64,000 bases of DNA. It comes from Vibrio mediterranei. GTDB lineage: Bacteria > Pseudomonadota > Gammaproteobacteria > Enterobacterales > Vibrionaceae. The notes below the pieces were generated by a model. That model worked only from the letters and a program-made list of their open reading frames with translations, searched no databases and was not told the origin of the DNA. Location: positions 496,001 to 560,000 of the forward strand of contig NZ_FLLQ01000003.1 in NCBI RefSeq assembly GCF_900088415.1, written 5' to 3'. Positions 56,039-64,000 of the stretch are shown in pieces (position 1 is the stretch's first letter; every line of letters begins with the position of its first letter). The position numbers and the translations under genes are program-made.

Positions 56039-56439
56039 GCCGACATGAAAAAGTCTGTGTACGTGATGTCATGGCAAACAGTTATGTGATGGTGGATGGA
56101 TTAAAGACAGTGCATGAGGGCATCGTTTTGGCTCGTGAGCATCAGGTAAAAGCACTGGTTGTCGAAAAGCGTCATGATGATGATGAATACGGTATCGTAT
56201 TGATGAATGATATTGCCAAAAAGGTGTTGGCGAAAAACCGCTCAGCCGAGCGAACAAACATCTATGAGATTATGACTAAGCCCGCATTGTCTGTTGATCC
56301 TAATATGAATGTGAAATACTGCGCTCGTTTATTCGAGCGGTTTGGGATTAGTCGTGCACCTGTCATTGAACACGGTAAGGTGATTGGTATGGTTAGTTAC
56401 AATAACATTGTTGTGAATGGTATGGCTAAAGAGGAATGA
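56035..56439 (+). CDS. Tandem-CBS-domain protein
   Basis: 134 residues made of two CBS domains: VRDVMANSYVMVDGLKTVHEGI to GIVLMNDIAKKVL, and IYEIMTKPALSVDPNMNVKYCARLFERFGISRAPVIE to KVIGMVSYNNIVVNG. Tandem CBS pairs bind adenosyl nucleotides as energy sensors. It overlaps the PII-like gene by 4 bases, so two nucleotide-sensing proteins are made with the DUF1538 pair. No enzymatic domain is attached. Confidence 0.88.
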   Translation: MSRHEKVCVRDVMANSYVMVDGLKTVHEGIVLAREHQVKALVVEKRHDDDEYGIVLMNDIAKKVLAKNRSAERTNIYEIMTKPALSVDPNMNVKYCARLFERFGISRAPVIEHGKVIGMVSYNNIVVNGMAKEE

Positions 56440-56501
56440 AACGGGCGAACTAGGTTTAGCTGAGTTACAATACCTCCATTAGTAATGGTGGAGATAAACC
56501 A

Positions 56502-57047
56502 GTGAAACTATTTTTTGCTTCTGATTTGCATGGCAGTCTTGATGCCACTGAACAGGTTCTAGCAGAATATCATCGCTCAGGCGCGGAGCATTTAGTAATT
56601 TTAGGTGATGTGCTTAACCACGGGCCGAGAAATCCAGTACCAGAGAGCTATAACCCACCTAAAGTAGCAGAACGGCTTAATGAGCTCAGCACCAGTATTA
56701 TTGCGGTACGAGGCAATTGCGATAGTGAAGTCGACCAGATGCTATTAGACTTTCCTATGATGAGTGACTACGCATGGGTAATGTTGGCAAATGGACAGCG
56801 ATTATTCTTAACTCATGGGCATCTTTATAACACAGATAAACGACCTGCGTTAAAGCAAGGAGACGTGATTGCTCATGGACATACACATATACCAGTAGCC
56901 GAATGGCAAGGAGAGCAAATTATCTTCAATCCAGGCTCTATCACATTCCCACGAGATGGTTATGCTGCGAGTTATGGATTGCTTGAAGACAATACTCTCA
57001 GCGTTAAAACATTTGCTGGAGATGTTCTTGCATCAATCTCGCTATAA
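56502..57047 (+). CDS. yfcE: Metallophosphodiesterase YfcE
   Basis: 181 residues of the calcineurin-like superfamily; E. coli YfcE is a Mn-dependent phosphodiesterase. Metal motifs: FASDLHGSLDATEQ, ILGDVLNHGP, AVRGNCDSEVD, LTHGHLYN and AHGHTHIPVAEW, then the GSITFPRDGYAASYG end. Starts with GTG at 56502 (gtgaaactattttt), behind GGTGGAGA. Physiological substrate unknown. Confidence 0.93.
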   Translation: MKLFFASDLHGSLDATEQVLAEYHRSGAEHLVILGDVLNHGPRNPVPESYNPPKVAERLNELSTSIIAVRGNCDSEVDQMLLDFPMMSDYAWVMLANGQRLFLTHGHLYNTDKRPALKQGDVIAHGHTHIPVAEWQGEQIIFNPGSITFPRDGYAASYGLLEDNTLSVKTFAGDVLASISL

Positions 57048-57097
57048 AGGTGAGTAGATAACAAGGCAATTAAATTGTTCAGATAAGTCGCAGACAT

Positions 57098-57126
57098 AAA
57101 AAAACGCAGCCAAGGCTGCGTTTTTT
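57098..57126. terminator. Bidirectional terminator between yfcE and crr
   Basis: Stem ACGCAGC / GCTGCGT around CAAG (57111-57114) with A- and T-runs on both sides. Confidence 0.93.
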
Positions 57127-57145
57127 CTACGTCGAGATTAACTAA

Positions 57146-57655
57146 TTACTTAGTTACGCGTAGTACTGGCGTTTCACCAACAGTTACAGAACCAGCAAGC
57201 TTGTTCAGCTCTTTGATTTCGTCCATGTTAGAGATAACAACAGGAGTTAGCGTTGACTTAGCTTTCTCTTCTAGAAGTGCTAGGTCGAATTCGATGATAG
57301 TGTCACCTGCTTTTACTGATTGGCCTTCTTCAGCGATACGCTTGAAGCCTTCACCTTTCAGTTCAACAGTGTCGATACCGAAGTGAACAAATAGCTCGAT
57401 GCCGTCGTCAGATTCGATAGAGAACGCGTGGTTCGTCTCAAAGATCTTACCGATAGTACCGTTAACAGGAGCTACCATCTTGTCACCAGCTGGCTTGATT
57501 GCAATACCGTCACCAACGATTTTCTCAGCAAATACGACATCTGGCACATCTTCGATGTTTACAATTTCACCAGAAAGAGGTGCGATAATTTCGATTGCAC
57601 CAGTGTCAGCGCTGTCGTCAGATACTAGCTTCTTCAGTTTGTCAAACAGACCCAT
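57146..57655 (-). CDS. crr: PTS glucose-specific EIIA component
   Basis: 169 residues, same as E. coli. Receives phosphate from HPr and passes it to glucose IIB; unphosphorylated it blocks non-PTS sugar uptake, phosphorylated it activates adenylate cyclase. The two active-site His are in [11 protein letters not shown] and [13 protein letters not shown]. It is the last gene of ptsH-ptsI-crr, 41 bases after ptsI. The N-terminus ([15 protein letters not shown]) includes the membrane-binding amphipathic tail. Confidence 0.98.
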   Translation of the reverse strand: MGLFDKLKKLVSDDSADTGAIEIIAPLSGEIVNIEDVPDVVFAEKIVGDGIAIKPAGDKMVAPVNGTIGKIFETNHAFSIESDDGIELFVHFGIDTVELKGEGFKRIAEEGQSVKAGDTIIEFDLALLEEKAKSTLTPVVISNMDEIKELNKLAGSVTVGETPVLRVTK

Positions 57656-57696
57656 GTTGTGCTCCTAAAGGTTTGATTTTGTTCTGCTCAATTATA

Positions 57697-59424
57697 TTAG
57701 CAGTTTGTCTTTTCTGCGATAAATTTTTCGACGTGTGCCTCAATTTCTGCAGCAGTCGCCATTTCTAGCGCTTCATCAGCCATTGCTTTTACTTCTGCGA
57801 AGTTAGCGTTGCGGATTACTTTCTTAACCTTAGGAATTGAAATACCGCTCATACTAAACTCATCTAGGCCCATGCCCAGTAGAAGTAGAGTCGCACGCTC
57901 GTCGCCAGCAAGCTCACCACACATACCAGTCCACTTACCTTCTTTATGCGAAGCGTCGATCACTTGCTTAATTACTGTAAGTACAGCAGGTGAAAGTGGG
58001 TTGTATAGGTGAGAAATAAGCTCATTACCACGGTCTACTGCTAGAGTATACTGAGTTAAGTCGTTAGTACCAATACTAAAGAACGAAACTTCTTTCGCTA
58101 GGTGGTGAGCAATCGCTGCCGCAGCAGGAGTTTCAACCATTACACCGATTTCGATGTTTTCGTCAAATGCTAGACCTTCAGCACGAAGTTCTGCTTTGTA
58201 CTCTTCGATAGCAGCTTTCAGTTCACGAATCTCTTCTACAGAGATGATCATTGGGAACATGATGCGCAGCTTACCGTGTGCTGATGCACGTAGGATACCA
58301 CGTAGCTGGTCACGAAGGATTTCACGACGATCCAAGCTGATACGAACTGCACGCCAACCAAGGAATGGGTTCATTTCTTCTGGAAGGTCTAGGTAAGGTA
58401 GGTCTTTATCACCACCGATATCCATAGTACGGATAATTACCGCGTGACCGTGCATTGCTTCCGCAACTTCTTTATAAGCTTGATACTGTTCTTCTTCAGT
58501 AGGAAGAGCAGTACGGTCCATGAATAGGAATTCTGTACGATACAGACCAACACCTTCACCGCCGTTACGGTTGATGCCATCGCAGTCTTTCACTGTACCG
58601 ATGTTACCGCAAACTTCTACACGGTGGCCGTCTAGAGTTTCTGCTGGTAGGTCTTTAAGTTTTGCTAGTTCCTCTTTTTCTGCAAGGAACGCTTCACGTA
58701 CCGCTTTAGCTTCGTCAATCTCAGCTTGAGTTGGGTTTACGATGATCTTGTTGTTCATCGCGTCAAGAACCAACATGTCGCCGTTGTTCACTTTCTTAGT
58801 GATGTCGTTAGTACCAACAATCGCAGGAAGTTCTAGTGAACGGGCCATGATAGAAGTGTGCGAAGTACGACCGCCGATGTCACATGCGAAACCTAGTACG
58901 TAATCAAGGTTGATTTGCGCAGTTTCAGATGGAGTTAGGTCGTAAGCTACTAGGATAACTTCTTCATCGATATCACCTAGTGAAACGATGTTGATGCCTA
59001 GTGCGTTCTTAACGAAACGAGTACCGATATCACGGATATCAGTTGCACGCTCTTTAAGGTATTCGTCATCTAGAGATTCTAGTGCAGTCGCTTGCTCTTC
59101 GATTACTGTGTGAATCGCGTTGTCTGCAGATAGTTTGTCTTTCTTGATGAGTGCTAGGATTTCCTCTTCTAGCTCTTCATCTTCAAGAAGCATGATATGG
59201 CCTTCGAAGATAGCCTCTTTCTCTTCACCAAAAGTCTCAAGCGCTTTTTGCTTAACGACTTCTAGTTGTTGAGCTGACTTGTTGCGAGCGTCAAAGAAAC
59301 GCGCAACTTCTGCTTCAACTTGGTCATCTGAAATAGTCGACGTGTTTAGAACAATCTCGTCTTCTTGAAGTAGTAGTGCTTTACCAATAGCAATACCAGG
59401 AGATGCTAGGATGCCTGAAATCAT
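57697..59424 (-). CDS. ptsI: PTS enzyme I
   Basis: 575 residues, same as E. coli. Autophosphorylates from PEP at the His in [13 protein letters not shown] and hands the phosphate to HPr. PEP-binding motifs [23 protein letters not shown]-type ([16 protein letters not shown]) and [18 protein letters not shown] are intact, as is the CGELAGD cysteine region. Preceded on its own strand by ptsH with a 136-base gap holding a hairpin. Confidence 0.98.
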   Translation of the reverse strand: MISGILASPGIAIGKALLLQEDEIVLNTSTISDDQVEAEVARFFDARNKSAQQLEVVKQKALETFGEEKEAIFEGHIMLLEDEELEEEILALIKKDKLSADNAIHTVIEEQATALESLDDEYLKERATDIRDIGTRFVKNALGINIVSLGDIDEEVILVAYDLTPSETAQINLDYVLGFACDIGGRTSHTSIMARSLELPAIVGTNDITKKVNNGDMLVLDAMNNKIIVNPTQAEIDEAKAVREAFLAEKEELAKLKDLPAETLDGHRVEVCGNIGTVKDCDGINRNGGEGVGLYRTEFLFMDRTALPTEEEQYQAYKEVAEAMHGHAVIIRTMDIGGDKDLPYLDLPEEMNPFLGWRAVRISLDRREILRDQLRGILRASAHGKLRIMFPMIISVEEIRELKAAIEEYKAELRAEGLAFDENIEIGVMVETPAAAAIAHHLAKEVSFFSIGTNDLTQYTLAVDRGNELISHLYNPLSPAVLTVIKQVIDASHKEGKWTGMCGELAGDERATLLLLGMGLDEFSMSGISIPKVKKVIRNANFAEVKAMADEALEMATAAEIEAHVEKFIAEKTNC

Positions 59425-59514
59425 AGCTTTACCTTTATTTGGTCTAATGTATTAAAGATTGGATAGTTATTAGCTACTTATTATGTGTAGCTGATAGCTA
59501 GAGCTATTTCCAAT

Positions 59515-59544
59515 AAAGCCATTCTGTTTTCACAAAATGGCTTT
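59515..59544 (-). other. Hairpin between ptsH and ptsI
   Basis: Arms AAAGCCATT (59515-59523) / AATGGCTTT (59536-59544), 12-base loop, in the 136-base gap. No T-run follows in the direction of transcription, so it may lower ptsI relative to ptsH or protect the ptsH 3' end. Confidence 0.6.
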
Positions 59545-59560
59545 AAGGAGAACTGGGTTC

Positions 59561-59818
59561 TTAGTGAAGCTCAGGGATTAGAGCTACTAGGTGGTCAACT
59601 GCTTGTTGAGCTTGTGGGCCTTCAGCAGAGATTGTGATAGTAGTGCCTTTAACTAGACCTAGAGTTTGTAGTTTGAATAGGCTTTTTGCGCTAGCGCTTT
59701 TGCCGTTAGTAGCCACAGTGATGTCAGCGTCAAATGCTTTTGCTTCTTTAACGAACTGAGCAGCCGGACGAGTGTGAAGGCCGTTTTCTGCTGTGATTTC
59801 TACTTGCTTCTCGTACAT
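59561..59818 (-). CDS. ptsH: Phosphocarrier protein HPr
   Basis: 85 residues, same as E. coli. His15 ([10 protein letters not shown]) is the phosphorylation site and Ser46 (SAKSLFKL) the regulatory position; no HPr kinase is expected in Vibrio. It is the first gene of the pts operon. GGGG and a weakly matching spacer precede the ATG. Confidence 0.98.
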   Translation of the reverse strand: MYEKQVEITAENGLHTRPAAQFVKEAKAFDADITVATNGKSASAKSLFKLQTLGLVKGTTITISAEGPQAQQAVDHLVALIPELH

Positions 59819-60063
59819 TTTTTATACCCCAATTGATTTATTTTATGTTTAGTTTCTAAACCAAACAAAGCTTATCGTTAAATGTTACGCCTCGCTATAG
59901 TACGAAAGTCATAACTGTTAAGAATTGTGTCGGTCTAGAATTGTAGGACATGATTGCAGTCTTCGCTGTATACCTGTCTTACGAAATTCTGTAATTAGCC
60001 TATTTATTTTTTGGCTTAAAATAAAACTGACCTGATATTACCAAAGGCTGACAGAGTTTCAAC

Positions 60064-60090
60064 AAAAAAGCCCCTTAAAGGGGCTTTTTT
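60064..60090 (-). terminator. Terminator after cysK
   Basis: Stem AAAAAAGCCCC (60064-60074) / GGGGCTTTTTT (60080-60090), loop TTAAA; functional toward the leftward ptsH gene. Confidence 0.93.
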
Positions 60091-60116
60091 CGTGCAAAAA
60101 TTGATTTGGCAACATA

Positions 60117-61085
60117 TTACTGCTGAATCTCTTTGTCAGTAAATATACCGGCAAACAATGCAGAGCTTAGGTAGCGTTCACCTGAACTTGGGAGTATGGT
60201 GACAATGGTTTTTCCTTTGAATTCAGGGAGTTCAGCAAGCTTGTTAGCCGCTACAACAGCTGCACCTGATGAGATACCAGCTAGGATACCTTCTTCTTCC
60301 ATTAGGCGACGCGCCATTTCGATGGCTTCTTCAGAAGTAACCAGTTCGACACGGTCAACAAGCTCAAGATCCAAGTTCTCTGGGATAAATCCTGCACCGA
60401 TGCCTTGGATTTTGTGAGGAGCTGGTTGGATCTCTTGACCTGCTAGCACTTGAGAAATGACTGGTGATTCTGCTGGCTCAACGGCAACTGAAACAATTGC
60501 TTTACCTTTTTCGCCCTTAATATAGCGGCTAGTACCTGTGATAGTACCACCTGTACCTACACCAGCGACAAATACATCGATCTCACCATCCGTTGCTTCC
60601 CAGATCTCTGGACCCGTTGTCTTTTCATGAATGGCTGGGTTTGCTGGGTTGTTGAACTGTTGAAGTAGCAGATACTTTTCTGGATTTGAAGCGACAATCT
60701 CTTCTGCTTTAGCGATAGCCCCTTTCATGCCTTTCGCTGCTTCTGTGAGTTCAAGGTTAGCACCTAGTGCCTTGAGAAGCTTACGACGCTCGAGACTCAT
60801 AGATTCAGGCATAGTAAGTGTGAGTTTGTAGCCACGTGCAGCTGCAACGAAAGCAAGAGCAATACCTGTGTTACCACTGGTTGGCTCAACTAGCTCTACG
60901 CCTGCTTTTAGACGACCATCTTTTTCCGCTTCCCATATCATGTTTGCACCGATACGGCACTTAACGCTGAAGCTTGGGTTGCGTGCTTCTACTTTAGCGA
61001 GCACGTTACCATTACTTACTTTGTTTAGGCGAACTAGAGGGGTGTTACCAATTGTCAGTGAATTATCTTCGTAAATCTTGCTCAT
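60117..61085 (-). CDS. cysK: Cysteine synthase A (O-acetylserine thiol-lyase)
   Basis: 322 residues (E. coli 323). Makes cysteine from O-acetylserine and sulfide with PLP bound to Lys42 ([11 protein letters not shown]). SGNTG-type PLP loop [12 protein letters not shown] and [14 protein letters not shown] are present; the family C-terminus KEIQQ is nearly identical to E. coli. Neighbours ptsH in the same order as E. coli cysK-ptsHI-crr. Confidence 0.98.
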   Translation of the reverse strand: MSKIYEDNSLTIGNTPLVRLNKVSNGNVLAKVEARNPSFSVKCRIGANMIWEAEKDGRLKAGVELVEPTSGNTGIALAFVAAARGYKLTLTMPESMSLERRKLLKALGANLELTEAAKGMKGAIAKAEEIVASNPEKYLLLQQFNNPANPAIHEKTTGPEIWEATDGEIDVFVAGVGTGGTITGTSRYIKGEKGKAIVSVAVEPAESPVISQVLAGQEIQPAPHKIQGIGAGFIPENLDLELVDRVELVTSEEAIEMARRLMEEEGILAGISSGAAVVAANKLAELPEFKGKTIVTILPSSGERYLSSALFAGIFTDKEIQQ

Positions 61086-61240
61086 TATAATGTTCCTTCA
61101 TTCAACCGTGGTGGTTATTGATTACCAGATAAGAATATGATTTTGTTTGGCAAGGGAAAAGAACCAAATAGTTATATATTATGGAAGAAAGTTTATGAAG
61201 CGCGCTTTTCGATGGGATTTTCTTGGTAAGAAGACCAGCT

Positions 61241-61272
61241 CGGCCATTGATACTAAGGGAGTTCAATGGCCG
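61241..61272 (-). other. Inverted repeat downstream of lnt
   Basis: Perfect 10-bp arms CGGCCATTGA (61241-61250) / TCAATGGCCG (61263-61272), 12-base loop, no T-run. Lies after the lnt stop and probably ends or protects its transcript. Confidence 0.55.
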
Positions 61273-61287
61273 GTGTATAAGAGGTGA

Positions 61288-62793
61288 TTACTTGTTGCGT
61301 CTAATGATGCCAAAGCCTAGGCAAAGTACTACCCACGCATATAAAGGCCAAGTTCCTACTTCACGATACCAAGTTGTCCCGTCTGTTGGAGTGACGTCAG
61401 TTCTAAGCACAGCGGTTTCAAACTGAGGGATTTGAGCAGTAATCTTGCCTTTGTGATCGGTAACGGCAGTCACACCATTATTGGTCGAACGAATAAGTGG
61501 TAAGCCAAGCTCTAATGCGCGCATTCGTGCAATTTCCATATGCTGCAACGGGCCAATAGAGCGCCCAAACCAAGCATCATTGGACAGCGTTAACAGGTAA
61601 TCGGTGTCATCAGTAACGTTCTGCCTAACTTGTTCCCCAAAAATAATCTCATAACATAATGCTGGCGCTAGATGCATACCGTTAGCCACAATATTAGGCT
61701 GTACGTAAGCACCACGGCTGAATGAAGACATAGGCAAGTTAAAAAACGGGGCGATAGGTCTTAATAGATCTCCAAATGGCACGAATTCACCGAATGGAAG
61801 CAAATGGTGCTTGTGATAACGTTCATCGAGATCCATTTCGTAATCACCGTAAGGTGTCTGTCCTACAACCAATATGCTGTTGTAATACTCACCGGACTCC
61901 GTTTTGTTGATGACCCCAGTGATGATCGCAGAATCATTCATTTTAGCCGCAGAGTCCAAGTTACGTAGAAATGAAGGTAATTCGAATTCCATTGCGGGAA
62001 TTGCAGCTTCTGGCCAAATGATAATGTCCGCATCCCAGTTTTCACGACTTAGATCGGTATATTTCATTATTGTTGGCCATCGGTGATTGGGCATCCACTT
62101 CATGGCTTGATCGATATTACCTTGAATCAATGCGACCGATTTGGTGCGACTTGGAGCGGGCGTGACCCAGTCGTAGTTACGTAGGCCGAATCCAGTGGCG
62201 AATATGACTAGAGGGATGATAGCGAGTTGCCACTGTTTAGTTACGGTTAAGTAAGTTAGGCTGGCAGCCATTACGATCAGTAGCAAGGTAATGAGTTCAA
62301 CGCCACCAATAGGTGCAAAGCTCGCTAACGGTGAATCAATTTGACTGTACCCTAACCACAGCCAAGGGAAACCCGTCATCACCCAACCGCGAGCCCAATC
62401 AAAGATTAACCAGAGTGCTGGCGCTGCGACAAAATAACGGGTTTTATTGTCTGACGGGAAGAATCGATTTAGAGACCAAGCAAACAGAGCTGAGTAAATG
62501 GATAGGTAGCCGACTAAGAGTGCCATTAAGAACACGCTGGCAATCTTCGGCATACCACCAAAGGTATCGATACTGACGTGAACCCAACTGATGCCAGTGG
62601 CAAATTGACCTATTCCCCATGCATAACCTGTCCAAAGCGCACTTTTTGTGCTGCGACCTTTGATGAGGAGGAGAAGGAGAAATGGGCTCAGAATAGCCAA
62701 GGGCCATAGCTGATAGGGAGCAAATGCGAGAGTGGTGCTAGCACCAACAAAAGCGGCCCCGATGGGCCGCAATATGCGAAGATTTTTCTTCAT
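61288..62793 (-). CDS. lnt: Apolipoprotein N-acyltransferase
   Basis: 501 residues (E. coli 512). Adds the third acyl chain to lipoproteins in the inner membrane, needed for sorting to the outer membrane; the island lipoprotein and the Slp-family protein are clients. Six to eight N-terminal membrane helices and a C-terminal nitrilase domain with the catalytic Glu (IIWPEAAIP), Lys/Glu region ([11 protein letters not shown]) and Cys ([10 protein letters not shown]). Third gene of ybeY-corC-lnt. Confidence 0.97.
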   Translation of the reverse strand: MKKNLRILRPIGAAFVGASTTLAFAPYQLWPLAILSPFLLLLLIKGRSTKSALWTGYAWGIGQFATGISWVHVSIDTFGGMPKIASVFLMALLVGYLSIYSALFAWSLNRFFPSDNKTRYFVAAPALWLIFDWARGWVMTGFPWLWLGYSQIDSPLASFAPIGGVELITLLLIVMAASLTYLTVTKQWQLAIIPLVIFATGFGLRNYDWVTPAPSRTKSVALIQGNIDQAMKWMPNHRWPTIMKYTDLSRENWDADIIIWPEAAIPAMEFELPSFLRNLDSAAKMNDSAIITGVINKTESGEYYNSILVVGQTPYGDYEMDLDERYHKHHLLPFGEFVPFGDLLRPIAPFFNLPMSSFSRGAYVQPNIVANGMHLAPALCYEIIFGEQVRQNVTDDTDYLLTLSNDAWFGRSIGPLQHMEIARMRALELGLPLIRSTNNGVTAVTDHKGKITAQIPQFETAVLRTDVTPTDGTTWYREVGTWPLYAWVVLCLGFGIIRRNK

Positions 62794-62836
62794 TTAAATA
62801 TCATCTCACTTTTTTGGTGAGCAGCAAGTGGTGAGG

Positions 62837-63733
62837 TTATTCCTCGACACTTGAAGCCGTTTCTTGGTCAGGTATTGTGACTTGGACCTGAACCACACGA
62901 CGATTATCCGCCGCTGTCACCTTAAAGTTGTAATTTTCTATTTCAACCACTTCACCACGTGAAGGTAAGTGACCGAATGCAGTCATGACTAGGCCACCTA
63001 CAGTGTCGACTTCCTCATCACTAAAGTTAGAGCCGAATGTTTCATTGAACTCTTCAATAGTAGTGAGCGCTTTCACCGCGAATGTGTGCTTACTCAGTTT
63101 TCTGATATCAAGCTCATCATCGTCATCGAATTCGTCTTCGATTTCGCCAACGATTTCTTCGAGAATATCTTCGATGGTCACTAGACCTGATACTCCACCA
63201 AATTCATCGACGACAATGGCCATGTGATAGCGCTCTTCACGGAACTCCTTCAGTAGGCGATCAACGCGCTTACTTTCAGGAACTACAACCGCTGGGCGAA
63301 TCACTTCTTCAATATCAAACGGGGCGCTTTCTGAGCCCAAATAACGGAGGAGGTCCTTAGCTAAGAGGATGCCTTCTACATGGTCTTTATCTTCACTGAT
63401 AACAGGGTAGCGAGAATGCTGTGCATCTGTCATCAGTTCGATTAGCTTATCGAGGTTATCGGAACGCTCGATAGTAACCATTTGCGAGCGTGGCAGCATA
63501 ATATCGCGCACTCGCATTTCAGAAATTTCCATGACACCTTCGAGCATATCGCGGGTATCGTGGTCAATTAGGTCGTTTTCTTCAGAGTCGCGGATAACAT
63601 CTACAAGCTCTTGGCGGTCTTTTGGTTCGCCTTGAAAAATTTGACCTAGGCGCTCAAAGAAGGACTTTCTACTCGGACCTTCCGACTTTTTACTGTTTCC
63701 CTCTGGTTGAGAGGGAGAAGACTCTTCGTTCAT
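62837..63733 (-). CDS. corC: Magnesium/cobalt efflux-type CBS protein CorC
   Basis: 298 residues (E. coli 292). Two CBS domains ([23 protein letters not shown] to [50 protein letters not shown]) and a C-terminal CorC_HlyC transporter-associated domain. Adjacent to lnt and ybeY in one operon. The name comes from Salmonella cobalt resistance; its direct role in ion efflux is uncertain because it has no membrane segments. Confidence 0.95.
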   Translation of the reverse strand: MNEESSPSQPEGNSKKSEGPSRKSFFERLGQIFQGEPKDRQELVDVIRDSEENDLIDHDTRDMLEGVMEISEMRVRDIMLPRSQMVTIERSDNLDKLIELMTDAQHSRYPVISEDKDHVEGILLAKDLLRYLGSESAPFDIEEVIRPAVVVPESKRVDRLLKEFREERYHMAIVVDEFGGVSGLVTIEDILEEIVGEIEDEFDDDDELDIRKLSKHTFAVKALTTIEEFNETFGSNFSDEEVDTVGGLVMTAFGHLPSRGEVVEIENYNFKVTAADNRRVVQVQVTIPDQETASSVEE

Positions 63734-63820
63734 GACTTCTCAATTCAGAATGCTATCAGATGTGTGATAGCGCACATGCGTAAACAGATTCTTTTTAGCG
63801 CGAACGCCAGCGAAATGTGC

Positions 63821-64000
63821 TTACTCCTTTTCTACTAAATATGGGTCATCAAAGCCCATATCAAGCATGATTTCGGTTTCCAAAGCTTCCATTTCTTCTG
63901 CTTCGTCATCCTCAATATGATCATAACCTAGCAGATGAAGACTCCCATGTACAACCATATGTGCCCAGTGTGCAATCAAAGGCTTGGATTGCTCAATGGC
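63821..64000 (-). CDS. ybeY: Endoribonuclease YbeY, C-terminal part (cut by window edge)
   Basis: The minus strand encodes 59 codons ending at the TAA at 63821, open to the last base of the window. The translated piece contains [15 protein letters not shown], the HGxLHLxGYDH zinc motif of the UPF0054/YbeY single-strand endoribonuclease used in 16S rRNA 3' maturation and ribosome quality control. No start is visible, so it is not a full gene here. It is upstream of corC, matching the conserved ybeY-corC-lnt operon. Confidence 0.95.
   Translation of the reverse strand, partial: AIEQSKPLIAHWAHMVVHGSLHLLGYDHIEDDEAEEMEALETEIMLDMGFDDPYLVEKE

Noticed and set aside
1..64000. CRISPR arrays, insertion sequences, rRNA genes, prophage structural genes
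   Set aside because: No regularly spaced repeats, transposase frames, rRNA stretches or phage proteins were seen on either strand.

Overview
The window is a 64 kb piece of chromosome from a gammaproteobacterium, almost certainly Vibrio or a close relative. Three things suggest this. The gene blocks match Vibrio order and protein lengths (gltA / sdhCDAB-sucABCD / znuABC / pxpABC / feoABC; yoaA-tsaB-slp-fadD-rnd-minCDE; ptsHI-crr-cysK; ybeY-corC-lnt). The proteins are very close to their Escherichia coli homologues. Base composition is moderate and only the 42-47.7 kb segment looks clearly AT-richer. I do not assign a species. Both ends cut a gene: ybgI (Nif3 family) on the left and ybeY on the right.

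Layout. 0-11.8 kb: citrate synthase (minus) diverges from a complete sdhCDAB-sucABCD block (plus), so most of the lower TCA cycle lies in one stretch, with strong hairpins at the sdhB/sucA and sucB/sucC junctions. 11.8-14.4 kb: the zinc importer znuBC and divergent znuA share a very good Zur box. 14.5-18 kb: a 1152-residue membrane sensor-regulator fuses a propeller, a degenerate kinase-like region and an AraC output. 18-20.6 kb: 5-oxoprolinase operon pxpABC, preceded by a structured leader with an intrinsic terminator. 20.9-23.6 kb: ferrous iron uptake feoABC behind a Fur-like site. 23.7-41.7 kb: housekeeping genes (yqhA, HIT protein, argS, yecM, a secreted metalloprotease, purU, yoaA, tsaB, slp-type lipoprotein, fadD, rnd, minCDE, ycgL, a lytic transglycosylase, folD).

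41.9-47.9 kb is the accessory part. Two identical tRNA-Arg(TCT) genes bracket about 6 kb holding two paralogous LuxR-type regulators, a 746-residue lipoprotein and an unrecognised small protein. Each regulator is divergent from its neighbour, and in each divergent gap lies a poly-C hairpin with a five-base loop. No integrase or transposase is visible.

48-64 kb: a DEAD-box helicase, the ybbJ-qmcA and ybbN-ybbO cluster, yfcH, then a four-gene operon of two DUF1538 membrane proteins, a PII-like protein and a CBS-domain protein that looks like an uncharacterised regulated transport system. After it come yfcE, the PTS genes crr-ptsI-ptsH, cysK, and lnt-corC-ybeY.

The best candidates for undescribed biology are the DUF1538/PII-like/CBS operon, the structured leader upstream of pxpA, and the tRNA-flanked island with poly-C hairpins. 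No rRNA, CRISPR array, insertion sequence or prophage was found.
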